A stretch of 5,137 nt of DNA. It comes from Deltaproteobacteria bacterium (GTDB lineage Bacteria; Desulfobacterota; Desulfarculia; Adiutricales; JAGVGV01). The notes beneath the pieces were generated by a model. That model searched no databases, had not been told where the DNA came from, and saw nothing but the letters and a program-made list of their open reading frames with translations. The stretch lies in assembly GCA_015233515.1 (NCBI GenBank), contig JADFXS010000232.1, positions 1 through 5,137 on the forward strand, in the 5' to 3' direction. Numbering within the stretch: the stretch's first letter is position 1; every line of letters begins with the position of its first letter. This document shows positions 4,446 through 5,137 of this stretch, in pieces. The translations under genes and the position numbers were made by a program.

Positions 4446-5137
4446 TTAGCAGCCGGGAGGGGATTCCAGGAATGATTTTATTTCTAAGGCCACCTTATCT
4501 CGATGATGTTCTCTGGCGATATATGCCGCGGCGTTCCGGGCGTAATACTCCCGCAGAGCAGAACTGTCCAGTAACCCGGTAAGTTTTTTCTCCAGCTCAT
4601 CTTCGGCGTTTGAATTCCGGACCTTAACCACCACATCGTCCGGTAGTTCTGAAAACCAGGCGTCATCGCTGACAATACAGGGTTTCCCCAGCTCTAAGGC
4701 CCGGAGTAAAGCCCCGGACGTCTCGCCCATCGAGGGATATCGGAGATTAACGACAATGTCGGAATAATAAATCAAATCGTTGAATTCGGCCAGACCGATA
4801 TATCCTGTTTTAATAATGGCCTCGCTCAAGAATTCATCCGCGTAATTCCCTTCCCCCGCCATTAAGTACACGATTTTCCGGGCCGACCGCCGGCCGATCC
4901 GGTCGACTGCTTGACAAATCAGATGATTAAGCTTGGTCCGGTCGATGTATCCGAACGAACTGATTAATAACGCATCAGCCGGGATCTTGTATTTTCTAAA
5001 TAAGTCGCCTTTGGCCGCCTGGGGCTGGATGTCGTTAACTAAAGAAACATGATTAATTTGGGCTACCCCGGTGGAGCTGTGGCGGACTCGGGTGACTCTT
5101 TCGCAAGTGTGCCGGGAATGGGCCATAATTAGATTAG
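4446..5137 (-). CDS. GT4-like glycosyltransferase, C-terminal part (5' end outside window)
   Basis: The frame stays open to the window edge, and the ATG at 5126 is most likely internal: the residues around it (NLIMAHSRHTCERV) fit the usual hinge of GT-B glycosyltransferases. About 229 residues are visible, covering the C-terminal nucleotide-sugar binding domain. The order is ISSFGYIDRTK at the start of the domain, KIVYLMAGEG, then TGYIGLAEFNDLIYYSDIVVNLR, then PSMGETSGALLRALELGKP and IVSDDAWFSELP. The last part matches the family's E-x7-E region, with Arg where the second Glu usually stands, a variant I recall in this subgroup. GT4 enzymes move a sugar from a nucleotide donor to polysaccharide, glycolipid or protein in the cytoplasm. 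Donor and acceptor cannot be read here. The C-terminus is short and ends in Cys. Neighbours give no pathway. Confidence 0.87.
   Translation of the reverse strand, partial: NLIMAHSRHTCERVTRVRHSSTGVAQINHVSLVNDIQPQAAKGDLFRKYKIPADALLISSFGYIDRTKLNHLICQAVDRIGRRSARKIVYLMAGEGNYADEFLSEAIIKTGYIGLAEFNDLIYYSDIVVNLRYPSMGETSGALLRALELGKPCIVSDDAWFSELPDDVVVKVRNSNAEDELEKKLTGLLDSSALREYYARNAAAYIAREHHRDKVALEIKSFLESPPGC

Noticed and set aside
4725..4760. Arg in place of the second Glu of the E-x7-E motif in the glycosyltransferase as a sign of inactivity
   Set aside because: The GETSGALLRAL wording is, from memory, common in an otherwise normal GT4 subgroup, so it is not evidence of loss of function.

Overview
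The window looks like a chromosomal segment from an anaerobic bacterium, most likely a Desulfobacterota (former Deltaproteobacteria) type lineage. That placement is inference. It rests on moderately GC-rich coding sequence, a Tat-exported enzyme (so a cell with a periplasm is likely), and a radical SAM/peptide pair that I associate from memory with anaerobic Desulfobacterota-like genomes. No rRNA, tRNA, CRISPR array or transposase is visible.

Layout. (1) Bases 1-1415, plus strand: the C-terminal part of a ParA-family partition ATPase, cut by the window edge. It is followed after 41 nt by a 263-residue protein with a Pro/Gln/His repeat linker and a C-terminal winged-helix domain. A GTTGCGGGTT-type repeat lies on both sides of this second gene in inverted orientation. 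(2) Bases 1448-3477, minus strand: a compact unit that runs promoter, cobalamin riboswitch, intrinsic terminator with a competing antiterminator, a 36-codon peptide gene (cbpA), an intergenic hairpin, and a 476-residue radical SAM/SPASM enzyme (cbpB). The peptide gene is too short for normal gene calling and is the main find. (3) Bases 3479-4160, minus strand: a Tat-exported, guanine-deaminase-like zinc deaminase. A candidate terminator at its 3' end directly abuts the riboswitch promoter. (4) Bases 4161-4445: non-coding, with a candidate promoter for the deaminase and a candidate terminator for the next gene. (5) Bases 4446-5137, minus strand: the C-terminal part of a GT4-like glycosyltransferase, cut by the window edge.

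How the parts work together. The riboswitch and terminator should stop transcription when cobalamin is plentiful and let cbpA and cbpB be made when it is scarce. CbpB is then expected to modify the CbpA peptide, giving a RiPP-like product made under B12 limitation. The product's structure and role are unknown from the sequence; a link to cobalt or corrinoid handling is inference from the riboswitch alone. The ParA/winged-helix pair, the deaminase and the glycosyltransferase show no evident link to this system.
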